From Atopsyche davidsoni (taxonomy: Eukaryota > Arthropoda > Insecta > Trichoptera > Hydrobiosidae), in assembly GCA_022113835.1 (NCBI GenBank), contig JAILWY010000026.1, positions 8,583,001 through 8,647,000 of the forward strand: a stretch of DNA of 64,000 nt, given 5' to 3'. The notes under the pieces are model-generated. The model was given only the letters and a program-made list of their open reading frames with translations, searched no databases and was not told the DNA's origin. Of the stretch, positions 27,432-37,361 are shown in pieces. Within the stretch, counting starts at the first letter, position 1, and each line of letters starts with the position of its first letter. A program made the position numbers and the translations under genes.

Positions 27432-27467
27432 TCATTTGACATACTTATGAGTAAGTATGTCAAATGA
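27432..27467. repeat. perfect 16-bp-arm hairpin, 4-nt loop
   Basis: TCATTTGACATACTTA (27432-27447) and TAAGTATGTCAAATGA (27452-27467) are exact reverse complements separated only by TGAG. It is the tightest long perfect hairpin I found in the window. Confidence 0.95.
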
Positions 27468-28270
27468 ATAGAATATATCGTCCCCTGTAAATATTTGAAT
27501 AGCAAATAAGCAATATTAATTTCGCTAGCTTATCGCTTAATGTTGCTGGTAACAGTTTCAACCATATAATGCCTTGAAATGAAAATATACAATAAATTTG
27601 GGCCTTTGTCTTTTATGATTGTCTGTACGTTAATTTAAATACATTATGGTCAAAAATATTAAGTCTTTATTTAAAACAACAAAAATTAATGCTAATGGGA
27701 AATTTCAATAAATTATAACCTTGTTTTTTTGAATAAATTTATTTGAAAATTAAATTAAATTATTGTACTTGGTTTACAAAAGGAAATATCAGTAAATATT
27801 TAAAAGTAATATTTAAAAATTAAAATTTTATAAATAAGAAAATCTCCACATAATTATTTTAATGTTTGATATATTCAAATTGAGAGTTATGAATTTTAGC
27901 AGTACTTAAATGGAGTTAACGTTTATTTACGGTTCATATTTACAGAAATAATGTTTTTGAAATGAAAGGTACGATTCGATGTATTAAATTTCTACGCACA
28001 TGATGATTTTTTAAATAATTATTAGCAAAACCTGCCCTTAATTAATTATTGTAATTTTCAGTTAAAACATATTAAAATATATGAGATAAAGTAAACACTA
28101 GGAATAAAATTACTTTAAGTATTTTTACCAAAAAATCTGCCTGAATTCTGAAAATAATTATTTTGTGTAGACTATATGACATCATATTATTGCAAAAGAA
28201 TTGATGAATATTTGAGGCCGATGGTCCATGATGTCCACTACTCGAGTATACAATTGACAAAATAGACAAG

Positions 28271-28400
28271 TTTACTTGGTGTCGAGTTCGACGTTTTTAT
28301 AAGTGAATTTACTTAGTGCCGAATTTAACGTTTTGATAAGATTTACTGTGTGTCGAATTCATCGTTTTGGTAAGTGAATTTACTTTGTGTCGAATTCGAT
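28271..28400 (+). repeat. tandem repeat, about 3.6 copies of a 37-bp unit
   Basis: Units start at 28271, 28308, 28342 and 28379 and each begins TTTACT. They share GTGTCGAATTC and CGTTTTGATAAG-type segments. Unit 2 is 34 bp and unit 4 is cut off after 22 bp. Copies differ at several positions, so the array is old. The unit contains a TCGAATTCGA palindrome in the last copy and a GTAAGTGAA string that mimics a splice donor. Confidence 0.85.
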
Positions 28401-28475
28401 CTAGGGACAAAGATTACCCCGCGAGCTTTACAAAAAGCAATCGCTTTCAAGCGACTATGAGCTTAACGATCGTGT

Positions 28476-28534
28476 CATAAGGCCGGTCGGTCTTTACGGC
28501 GTCTGTTTATGGGCGCCGTAAATCCGGAGTTATG
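28476..28534 (+). repeat. composite hairpin, three stems
   Basis: TTTACGGCG (28493-28501) pairs with CGCCGTAAA (28514-28522) around a 12-nt loop. Outside it CCGG (28483-28486) pairs with CCGG (28524-28527), and CATAA (28476-28480) pairs with TTATG (28530-28534), giving 18 base pairs interrupted by small internal loops. It lies in a GC-rich patch directly after the tandem repeat. It is a possible structured RNA or fold-back. It is not a recognised microRNA. Confidence 0.7.
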
Positions 28535-30332
28535 TGCAGTGTGTCAACGGAAAATGATGAGAGGTCATTCTACATTATTTATATATTTTCTTTGCAATCC
28601 AGCCAACAAATTGCATTCAATGCTCAGAATACTTTAATGCGCTTTTGATGCCTCTGAGATATAATATTCAAACGACCTCTAAATATAACATATTTTACTA
28701 AAGTTATTTTATTAAAAGCTTTCAAATATTTTTAGATATACCACTATTATTTTTATAAGAGTATTCCAAAGAAATTTATAAAAATTAATTTTGAAATTCC
28801 AACGTACCAAATTATAAATAAATGTTGCGTTTTATATTATTTAATAAAAAATAATAGGCGTATCCCACATCAAATCTCAAGATGGCAGAAATTTATCAAA
28901 TATTAAAATTAAAGGAATAAAATAGACATATTTTGTTAACTTTTTATATTAAATATTTAAAGAAAATTTCTACTAAACAGAAATATATTTAAACTGGATG
29001 AGTAGCTAATACTTTGGCCAATTCCTACAAAATCTTTTATAATTAAGACATGGCTGAATTCGTTTATATAATTATTTGCTAATAGGTCTTAGTTTTTGTG
29101 TTTAATTACTTATTCAACCGATGGATTCATACCAATGAAGATTTAAATTCTTCAGGTTAAAATATTTTATAAAACGTGACAGACAAAGCAGTTTTTCTAT
29201 AAGACAGCAAAGAAAGAAAAGTACTTCAGACTATCAGGCATCAGATGATGGAAAAATTTTGTCATGTGATACAAAGCACATAGTCCTTTTCCTTAAAAGT
29301 TAAAAAAAAACAAAAAACAAGAGGGCGAGCAAGGCTTTGTACGGAGCAAATATTAAACACAAAGAAAAGATGGTACATCAGATATATCCCGGATATTAAG
29401 ATTCCCTTTATAATAGTTCAAGACAGGGTAAAATGTAGTGGTTTGGAGACTTGCCAGGTTGGTACAAGAATACTCTGTACTAAAATAAATTAAAACATTC
29501 AAAATACTGTTATTATTTGTTGTCAACTATATTTTTGAGTTGATTGATTTGAAACATAGGTTTCCAGCTTTTTATTTATACACGAACAATAGAAAACATT
29601 GGACAAACATGAAGGACTAACTCTGCTAGTGCCAACTGGTCCCTTGAGAATTGTACATAGCTGCAGTATAAAAAAACTGTTGACGCCGTACATCTAAGGG
29701 TAGAAACGGAATGTGTCGTAAAATCGAATGCAAATATCACAACCTCTTCAAAAAGTATAACGATGATAGTAAAACTCTTGACTTGTAAATAAAGATAGAT
29801 TTTTTAAATACATTATTTATGTACAGATCGTTAAGAAATAATAAAATAATATTTGCCCTCTGTAATTGTGTATGAGGATGGCAATATGATTATCCTAGCT
29901 TTTAAAGTGAGACTGAAAAATCATCTGTTTATATATTGTTTAACATTAAAAAAAAAAAATTACGTAAAATAACTTTGCGCTTATTTATAAATTTCACACC
30001 TAAAATTCGTTTAAATATATTGTAATTGATAAATATATATTTGTATTCCAGCAATTATATTTATATTAACAACTCCTGTTTAATAACCCAATGTGTAAAT
30101 AACAAACTCAACATAAATATTAATTTGTGCATTACATAACTGCTTTATTTTGATAGCAAATCGAAGAATAGAAATTACACTATGGTGAATGATACAAATT
30201 TCAATACCAGGCATTCAGTAGTTATATTTAATTTAATTTATCGTTTATCAAACAGGGTTTCATTTTGTGTTTCTACGAACGTCAGTTAACCGATAAACAG
30301 ATAAGACACAGATTGTCAATATCCAGTTCAAA

Positions 30333-31208
30333 ATGATTAAAAGGAAAAGGCGCTCGGGTGTAAATCCACCGGCATCTTCATCTATCCGAGTGAATAAGTC
30401 TGTCGAGACGAATTTGAATGTCTCGTCCATCTATACGTACCTACCGAATTTATTACATCTACCCACCACGGTTAAACGATACAGTATCCAATTGAACTTA
30501 TTGACCTCAATTTATCAACTTATTCGTTATTTATTAACTAAATATTGTAAGATTTTACAATGTTATGAATGTTATGCTTTTCTGCATCTGAGACCTCCAC
30601 TAATTGCGGAGAGTTTTTATGTTTTGATTGTATTGTTTTAAGGATACTGTTTGAACTCAACTTTTTATCTTATACGTTATTATATTAACTAATATTGTAA
30701 GATTTAACTAAGCCATTAATGTTGTGCAACACTGACCTTAACTTATACGAGAAAGTTTTAATGTTTTGATTGTATCAAATGGTTGTTATCTTTTTACTAT
30801 GTCACTTGGAGACAAATTATTCTTTTTGTGAATGATAAGATGCACTAATTCATTTTTTTTGTCTGTTATATTATTTAAAAATACTATACTTTTAGAGTTG
30901 AATCTAAATAAAAAATAAATAACACCAAATATGATTAGTTAAATGGTTAGGATATTACGGTCAGTTTTGTTTGTAAGAACTTTTGCCTTTGAACAGCGTC
31001 TTCAGATTGAACGTTTCTTTAGCTGTGCGAATAAAAGTTAATGAAATTTTCTATTCATTTGGCAATTCGAATCTGTTGTTTTGATAAAAGATTAGAAATT
31101 AAACTAGTCTGTCCCAGATAAAAATTAATAACAGGTATAAAAACTCAATGAAAAATTAATTATAAATTGTTTTAGAGTATCTTAGGGGTCGTTTGTTTTC
31201 ATTTTCAG
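30333..31208. other. open frame plus diverged tandem duplication
   Basis: A 102-codon plus-strand frame (30333-30641, beginning MIKRKRRSGVNPPASSS) runs through the first copy of a diverged tandem duplication. The part from 30345 to 30430 is GC-richer, with a basic serine-rich N-terminus, but the rest is repeat-derived. No splice or family support was seen, so I do not call a gene. Confidence 0.4.
30493..30775 (+). repeat. diverged tandem duplication, two copies
   Basis: Copy 1 (30493-30633) and copy 2 (30650-30775) share, in order, TTGAACT, TATTAACTAA, ATATTGTAAGATTTTA/ATATTGTAAGATTTA and ATGTTTTGATTGTAT. Insertions and deletions separate the shared blocks. The left copy overlaps a 102-codon open frame, which is thus at least partly repeat-derived. 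Confidence 0.75.
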
Positions 31209-31339
31209 AGCTTCATATGGCAACCCTGTACTTTTCCGCCGCCGTACGAGAGCTTAACTTCTTTATTTCCACCTTAAAAGCGGTTATATTTTCAGACGCG
31301 CAAACTAATATTAGCTTACATAAACAGGATGATTATTAA
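31209..31339 (+). CDS. candidate exon with 40-codon ORF
   Basis: A very strong acceptor (TTTGTTTTCATTTTCAG) ends at 31208. The segment that follows holds an ATG at 31217 and is open for 40 codons to TAA 31337-31339. The peptide starts MATLYFSAAVRELNF and ends in an acidic tail, KQDDY. It could be a first coding exon after a spliced leader exon, or a terminal exon read from the acceptor in the same frame. A second frame is also open for 22 codons here, which lowers confidence. No family recognised. Confidence 0.28.
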
Positions 31340-32219
31340 CTCATGAAATAATTAAAATATTTTTTGTGGTTGATTTAGCATGTTGACGACATTTGAAAAA
31401 ACAACCTTCACTCACGCTTATATAATTTTTTTTAAAGCAAATCTCTTTAATAACATTTTATGTCGCTTTAAGTATAGTTTTTTTATCAGTAATCTTAGGC
31501 AAATTTCTTTTATGATACTTAATTTCTTTTAAGCATATAAGAATTTATATGAAAATGGTTTTTTTCTATAATATTGTTTTTACGTATTTAATATATTATT
31601 AAGGCTAATAAAAAGTACGTGTTGAAAGACTGTAGGTTTTTCCAAATCAAAATAATTATAGCTGCTAAGTATTTATACTTTTACTACTTTAAAACCTAAA
31701 AAAATATGTTTATGTTATATCATCTCCATCAGATTATATGGGCTTACTTTAAGCTCATCTCCCATCGTCTACATTCTCTCAATCCTTGAGTACTTTGCCA
31801 CTATATTGGAGTACACCACAAAAGCTACAGATTAGCTTAATTTAAATTAAAACACTTTAAAATAATTCAAAACATTTATAACGACTTTTCAATGTATTTT
31901 TACACAACATTGAGAACTTCAGAGAAAACAACAATTTTTTTCCTGATTTTATAAAAGATTTCATGTATTTAGACAGCTCCTTCGGTGTGATTTTTTAAAC
32001 AGAATTTTTACGCTATCATTAGAAAATATTAATGTGATATCGTTTTATGAAAAAATAGTTTAAAAACAACAATTTGATATGGTAATTAGACTTTGTTACT
32101 TTATTCGATTGCGGTTATTCACTTTTTAAACATAGTAATTCTTCGTGATCATATTGCATGAAGTCCGTATCACTCTGTATGAGAAAGCTATAGTACTAGT
32201 ACATTTCACATTTTTATAG

Positions 32220-32346
32220 CGGCTTGAAGACCGAGATGATTTTTTTGATCCTTCCTGGCGTATTGATATTTTATGCAGTGTATTTTGCGGTCTGGGCTTG
32301 TTTATTGTGCCCTCCGCAGGGCAGATGTAACGGAAAATTCCAATAG
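32220..32346 (+). CDS. candidate exon, short membrane peptide
   Basis: An acceptor (TTTCACATTTTTATAG) ends at 32219. From the ATG at 32236 there are 36 codons to TAG 32344-32346. The peptide starts MIFLILPGVLIFYAVYF, a strong single hydrophobic segment, followed by the cysteine-bearing tail CLLCPPQGRCNGKFQ. That layout fits a signal peptide or membrane anchor with a short polar tail. A 6-bp hairpin (TGCCCT/AGGGCA at 32308-32323) lies inside the 3' half. Hydrophobic short ORFs arise easily in T-rich DNA, so the call is tentative. Confidence 0.25.
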
Positions 32347-32874
32347 AGAAAAAGAATATGTGTTTGATGCTTACCAGCCCCCAAATATGTAAATATTGTA
32401 TTAGACTTCAAATTTGCGCATATTCACAGGGTTTTTTACACGCCCGCACGTTTGACTTGTGTTGATTTTTCGAAGGAAGTTATAAAAACTCCCAAATTTT
32501 ATTGTTCTCGTTCCAGTCGTAACATGGAAATTCACGCACTGTTTTATACATAAAGGAACTTTAAGACGCAAAAAAGTGCCCCAAAATAAAAATTTGATCG
32601 AAAAAATTAGTTTCCGAATGTGATATAACATCGATTTTGAAATAATCTATTTAATACATTTACTATATTGATAAATAAGCATTTTATAGCCAACATAAAT
32701 CTTTTTGAAGTATTGGGTTTACAAAACTTTTATCAAATAAAAATGTGTCAAACACTTATTTTCTTTAAAGATCTTAAAAGTTATAATGTTTTTGCGATAT
32801 CCGGCATTGTGTGATGTTTATTATAAAGTGACGAATAACAGATATAAATACAAATGCACGTCTTTCAAACTTAC
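32347..32874. other. spacer with overlapping open frames
   Basis: A 76-codon minus-strand frame (32401-32631) and a plus-strand segment (32517-32623) behind a good acceptor (TTGTTCTCGTTCCAG) overlap. Neither is convincing alone, and I leave both uncalled. Confidence 0.4.
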
Positions 32875-32950
32875 CCTCGTACATGAAGCAAGCAAGTCTT
32901 CTAAGAACCCCTTCGGGGCTGTTTATTCTGCTGCCTTCTTTTGTCAGATT
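32875..32950 (-). CDS. candidate internal exon, unrecognised
   Basis: On the minus strand a perfect donor (GAGG followed by GTAAGTTTG) starts at 32874. Upstream, an acceptor of moderate quality (TTATTCTCAAATCACAAAAG) ends at 32951. The 76 bases between hold 25 codons plus one base in the frame that reads NLTKEGSRINSPEGVLRR and then LACFMYEG. The frame stays open further upstream, so the 5' boundary is uncertain. The patch is clearly GC-enriched against its flanks. Other frames contain stops. The peptide is mixed and protein-like, but I do not recognise it. Confidence 0.33.
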
Positions 32951-33614
32951 CTTTTGTGATTTGAGAATAAATTCAGTACGAAAACATAATAGCTAACGAT
33001 AATTTGATGTAGTTGAATCTTTTCACAGAAAACAAACATTAAACATGTAAATAAATCTTAAAAAATACCGTTATGTTATGTAAAAAAAATATACATGTTT
33101 TTAATTTAACATTATTTTTGTCAAGATTTATTCTCATATTATAAATACCGTTATTTTGAAAAGTAGTAATATCAACATTTAAGTCTTTAACATTGTTATC
33201 AACAGAGCCATGTTCAGAACCTTGCAACGTCTCTTTGGTATCTGAATAATCTTCTTAGATCTGATAGGAAACCGCAAGGGTAGTATTTGAAATTTTCTCA
33301 AGGAAGGAGACAAACCAATTTCCCGGATAAATGAGGTGTTTCGTGGACTTGGTGGAAACTCTTAAAGAAGTTAACGCATTAATTCAATTGACTTTATGTT
33401 AAATTTATAAAGTATCAAATATGTTGATGAGCTATAATAACCAATTATCTCATATTTTATGAGAGTGCTTTAAATAGTAATGCGATCAAATAAAATCAAT
33501 GATATAAAATGAACGCAACTAATGGCTGACAAGTTGTTTGCTGGGTTTGAATAAAATTTATTCTGCTAGTTACCACTCGAGCTGTTCGAAATAATTCTTC
33601 CGTTGTTTTTTCAG
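32951..33614. other. AT-rich spacer
   Basis: AT-rich with one 62-codon minus-strand frame (33039-33227) of unconvincing composition. Nothing else is visible. Confidence 0.5.
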
Positions 33615-33638
33615 TAATTGAATAAATAGACGCGGCAC

Positions 33639-33845
33639 ATGGAGCTGGAAATGAACTTGCATCAGGGCAATTTCCGGAAAACAGAAGCGAACTCTGGCAG
33701 CTCCATTTTAGGGGAGGAAACTAAATTAGCTGCCTACGGGGCAAGGCGGGTACCTAATTGTTTTATTCAAAACAAGCGACTACGCTTCAATATGGAATCA
33801 AATTTAATACTAAGAAATGAAGATAAATATTTACATTTATGTTAG
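33639..33845 (+). CDS. candidate small ORF, 68 codons
   Basis: A strong acceptor (CTTCCGTTGTTTTTTCAG) ends at 33614. The ATG at 33639 lies 24 bases further, so 33615-33638 could be 5' untranslated sequence of a spliced exon. The peptide starts MELEMNLHQGNFRKTEANSG and is charged and hydrophilic, with no signal or membrane segment. The first 40 codons are GC-rich and the rest is AT-rich. Perfect 9-bp inverted arms (ATGGAGCTG at 33639-33647, CAGCTCCAT at 33698-33706) lie within the ORF, which also allows a fold-back element. No family recognised. Confidence 0.28.
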   Translation: MELEMNLHQGNFRKTEANSGSSILGEETKLAAYGARRVPNCFIQNKRLRFNMESNLILRNEDKYLHLC

Positions 33846-34240
33846 TTGCCTTGGAGGGTGTTCCGTTGTAAAATGGAAGACTTACAACTTTGCAGAGTTT
33901 TGTATTCTGAATCATCCCTCACCTAAAAGAACTTTGTAACTGATTTCATACAATATATATTATTAGACATTAAGCTGAAATATTATTTGAAATTGCAAAG
34001 TTTTATTGGGATATTAAAAACAATGGCAATAGGCCAACAAATTAACATATTAAAATGTAAATTATTTATCATATCAATAAAAATAAGTTTTTTTGAAAAC
34101 AATTTTTTTTAATTATTTGTTTATTCAATATTATGTCGATGATAACATTAAAATCAATTTTTAAATAAGTAGAAAAATTATTTTGTCAATTTTATTTTTG
34201 ACTATCGTATTTATATCCTAATATATAATGATCACATAAC

Positions 34241-34284
34241 AGCTTAGTTGCTTACTGGCCAAAAGACCCTGAGTGCAAATCAGG
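34241..34284 (+). repeat. tRNA-like fragment (SINE-type debris)
   Basis: AGCTTAGTTGCTTACTGG resembles a tRNA D-arm/A box. CCTGA-GTGCAAA-TCAGG (34268-34284) forms a perfect 5-bp, 7-nt-loop T-arm. Spacing between them is about 10 nt too short for a full tRNA and no matching acceptor stem exists, so this is not a functional tRNA. Confidence 0.4.
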
Positions 34285-34768
34285 TTGGAGCAATTTAATT
34301 TTTTTGAAATTATGTAAAAAAATAAAAATTGCCTCCAGGTTAAGGCTCGAGGCAATTTATAATACTTATAAAGAAAATGACTGAGACTTCATAAATCACC
34401 CACAGCCGCAATTTTCTCTAATTGATTCTAAATGCTTGCTTACTTCCCTGTCATACCTAACCTCATCTTACCCGACTCTTAAGAGTACGTTAAAGACTTC
34501 TTATTCAAATTATTTTTATTAGTAATTTATTGCTTCTAGAATATTTTTCCAGAAATTCAAATGAGTTTTAATATATTGTCCTTAAATTTTTCAATACTCA
34601 AATAATAACGAAAACTTCTAAAAAATAATTTTAAAAGTCTCAATATCAAAGTGGATAAAAAGTATAATATTTAAAAATAAATATTTTTTACTTCATAATC
34701 TATTTCATCAACTTATCAACCATCCATTTGCATAAAAAAATTAAGCTTTTACTCAGAAACGGCGCCCT

Positions 34769-34812
34769 AATAGCTATAAAGACTAAGGTTTGAATGTCAT
34801 TTGTGTAGCAAA
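34769..34812 (+). repeat. dispersed fragment with tRNA B-box-like motif, copy 2
   Basis: Second copy of the segment at 19801-19846, with the same TAATAGCTA, TTTGAAT and CATTTGTGT blocks in order. It is followed by an A-rich run (GCAAAAAAAAA), which would fit a retroposed tail. Confidence 0.45.
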
Positions 34813-35633
34813 AAAAAATTGAGGCTCTGGTAGTTCTTTTGTTAATAACAAATTGAAGTTAATTTTATAATACGTATTATAATATAAATTGCTCTCGTGT
34901 ATTAAAGATGATCATAAATATTAATCTTATTTTATAAAAAGTATAAATTTTTGACGTATTTCGTGCAAATAGGTTAAAATGTTTCCAAACATGTTCACCC
35001 GTTATTTATCAAACCCAAGATGTAAGCTATTTTGGGACGTTAAAAGAAGGTTGTAGATAATGGTTGAGGGGATAAAGGGGTTGGGATATTAAGCACTTGC
35101 CACGGTAACCTTACGCACATTATCAATAAATTTGTAAGGGATGACAATAGAAGCAGTAAATCTCTTAACGGCAGTATTAATTTTGAGGAAAATAATAAAG
35201 TCTCAAAAAAACACTGACGGGGAAATTTATCAAAAATAAGATCAAGAGGGTGGCTTCACATCAGCGACACACAGAATATGGGCAAAGATAAATTATCTTT
35301 ACTCAGTCATGAAAGTGATTTTAATTATTATGACAATATTGCTTTGATTTTGTATTACGATATTCGTAACATTTATGTTGAGAAATTTTGATTATCAATT
35401 TATAAAGGCCCGTAGAAAACTATTCATACTTTAAATTAAAATAATAATTATGGGAAAATTAAGCAGCGTAATGTTTGACTTTCATTGGACGACTAGTTCT
35501 CCTTCTATGACGATTCGAGAACAAGAAAGTTTTCAGGTCGGCTTCAGATATCAGCGTCTCGGCCGCATGTTTACCGTAAAAAATTAACTGTATTAGTATG
35601 TTTAAATAAACTGTATAAGTGTAGAATGACTTG

Positions 35634-35750
35634 GGGACCTACTACACTATATTCCCTTTAGAAAACCATGAACACTGGCTCAGCACGAGTATATGGTCAG
35701 TGAAATGGTCACCAACCTCCTCTGAGGAGAGGCACTTGATGAAGAAGTAT
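35634..35750 (+). repeat. dispersed repeat family, copy B (longest)
   Basis: The copy reads GGGGACCTACTACACT, then an AACACTGGCTCAGCA block, then GTCAGTGAAATGGTCACC, then CTCTGAGGAGAGGCAC and GAAGAAGTATG. Copy D matches nearly the whole order; copies A and C match the core and right flank. Element ends are not defined. It behaves like a short interspersed element; I do not know a family name for it. Confidence 0.7.
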
Positions 35751-36059
35751 GTTATCACCACAAACGCTGAAGGTGGTATTTATATTGAAATATGCATTTA
35801 AAATACACGGTTATAAGTATACGAGCAAACAGCATTCTGAATCGATGATTCTTATTTGAATTATTAAAAAAATGTTACTTACGATATATATAGATTTAAC
35901 AAAGTGTTTTAAATTGTTTTAATATGTGAACCACTTACAATCTAAGTTTAACAAAACAACGAGTCGATTGATATTACTTTGAAGTAAACAAATTTACATT
36001 CCAACGTTTCGATACATCACGTCTTACAAAGGAACAATTCATAGCCTAAATTATTACGT

Positions 36060-36260
36060 GTATTGTATGAATAGGCGCAGTGGCTGGAGCTTAAATGGAG
36101 TAAGGACCCAATCTCAAGCCAGAGAGCTCCGACGGCCATAATTGATCGTTTGAACCTCTCACGAGAAACTGTCGCCCTCGATACTCCCGGCCAGGGTCTG
36201 CGATGTCCGGCTTAATTAGAATGTTCCTAAAAGCCAAGGGGTATTGTCTAATTTACCCAA
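36060..36260. other. GC-rich island, coding strand undecided
   Basis: A sharply GC-rich 200-bp island. On the plus strand 44 codons are open from 36081 to the TAA at 36213 (for example WLELKWSKDPISSQ). On the minus strand a longer frame is open through the same bases (including MAVGALWLEIGSLLHL). Both look protein-like, neither has a strong acceptor, and I make no coding call. Confidence 0.45.
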
Positions 36261-37039
36261 GACATGAGGCATTAAGTTGATTTGAATTGCCTTTCAAGAA
36301 TGTTTGCTTGGGCCTTTCACACAAGCACATAATGGAGGGCGGAGAATGGGCCTAGAAGTGAAATGCGATATTTCCGTTATTGCTAAAATTTTGAAATACA
36401 AATATTTTATTTGGCCTCCAATTGCTGCTTTGTCATTTGAAGTTAAAGCAGTTAAATTTTAAACCGGAAATAAAATGATTTAGAATTCCGAGAAAACAGC
36501 CGGGACTCATGGAAAATTTACACTTAAGACTCATGTTTCTGAATCAATCAATAATCAAGGTATTCTTATTTATCATATCGTGATGAAATAAACTGATATT
36601 ACATATAAAGTTTATGAAATATATACTGCTTGTTCAAAACCTAAATCAACAAATTTTTTCACTTAGTCTCTAAATACTTTCATTATATTATTTGGCATAA
36701 TACAAACGTTATTAAAAAATAAACCACATAATGTAATATTTTGATTAATATTTTGGGTTTTTTTAAATATTCTGACAAACATGTTCAGATTAATGATGTT
36801 CTTGGCCCTTAAATATTTTATCCAAACCCAATCGTATTTCAGGAGAAATTGTATTTTTTCGTGAAAGGTAATAAAAAATTACACGTCTATATTTTTAGGG
36901 TTTATCAAGAAAGTTTACGGAGGCATTTTTTACAAAGCTTTTTTTATTATTCGAGCGGCACCTTCTGAAAGCGTTTTCCAAATTAAAAGTATTGAATGAG
37001 GCGGCATTGTTCGTCAATTCGATTTTTTTTATTATTGCT

Positions 37040-37310
37040 TAGCCGCATACCGGTTTTGGTAATATTCGATATACGGGCTGATAAAAATCGGCCAAAGGGC
37101 GCGCTTGGCTGTCACAATCCTCGGATTCCCGGGATTCCTCAAGGCTCTGCGAGTAAATGGCAGAAGGGGAAGGGGTACAAGAAGGCTTCGGGGGTGAGAT
37201 ACACCCCCGGCAGGGCGGAAGGTAGCGTCGCCATGTATGGCACCGAATTCATCTCGGGATCCGGGGCGGAAGCTGAGATAGGCGGTCTTTGTGCAAGTTA
37301 CAGGTGCGAA
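37040..37310. other. GC-rich island with exon-like signals on both strands
   Basis: On the plus strand an acceptor (TTTTATTATTGCTTAG) ends at 37042 and a frame stays open to 37361, with a donor-like GTGAGA near 37193. On the minus strand an acceptor-like TATCTCAG precedes a 40-codon frame with GC-rich third positions (PEMNSVPYMATLPSALPGVY) that ends in TGA. One of these may be an exon of an unrecognised gene. The sequence alone does not decide. Confidence 0.4.
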
Positions 37311-37361
37311 GATTTTTTGGGATGGTTTTTATACCCGTTTTATATTTCCTTTTACCAATAA

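Larger units (their letters stand above)
27468..30332. other. AT-rich spacer with structured patch at 28.27-28.56 kb
   Basis: No gene supported. It contains the 37-bp tandem repeat and the composite hairpin listed separately. From 29.2 to 29.8 kb there is slightly less AT-rich sequence without any frame or signal I can support. Confidence 0.5.
33846..36059. other. AT-rich spacer with tRNA-like and dispersed repeats
   Basis: Holds a tRNA-like arm at 34241-34284, SINE-like debris at 34769-34812 and copy B of the dispersed repeat. A 45-codon plus-strand ORF at 35450-35587 (beginning MGKLSSVMFDFHWTT) is protein-like but lacks independent support. Confidence 0.5.

Noticed and set aside
28512..28534. 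11-base identity to the miR-100 family
   Set aside because: The string lies on the 3' arm and the seed is mismatched, so it is not a miR-100 gene.
29736..29752. TCACAACCTC, as in the 5' part of miR-307
   Set aside because: No hairpin forms around it and the rest of the sequence does not match.
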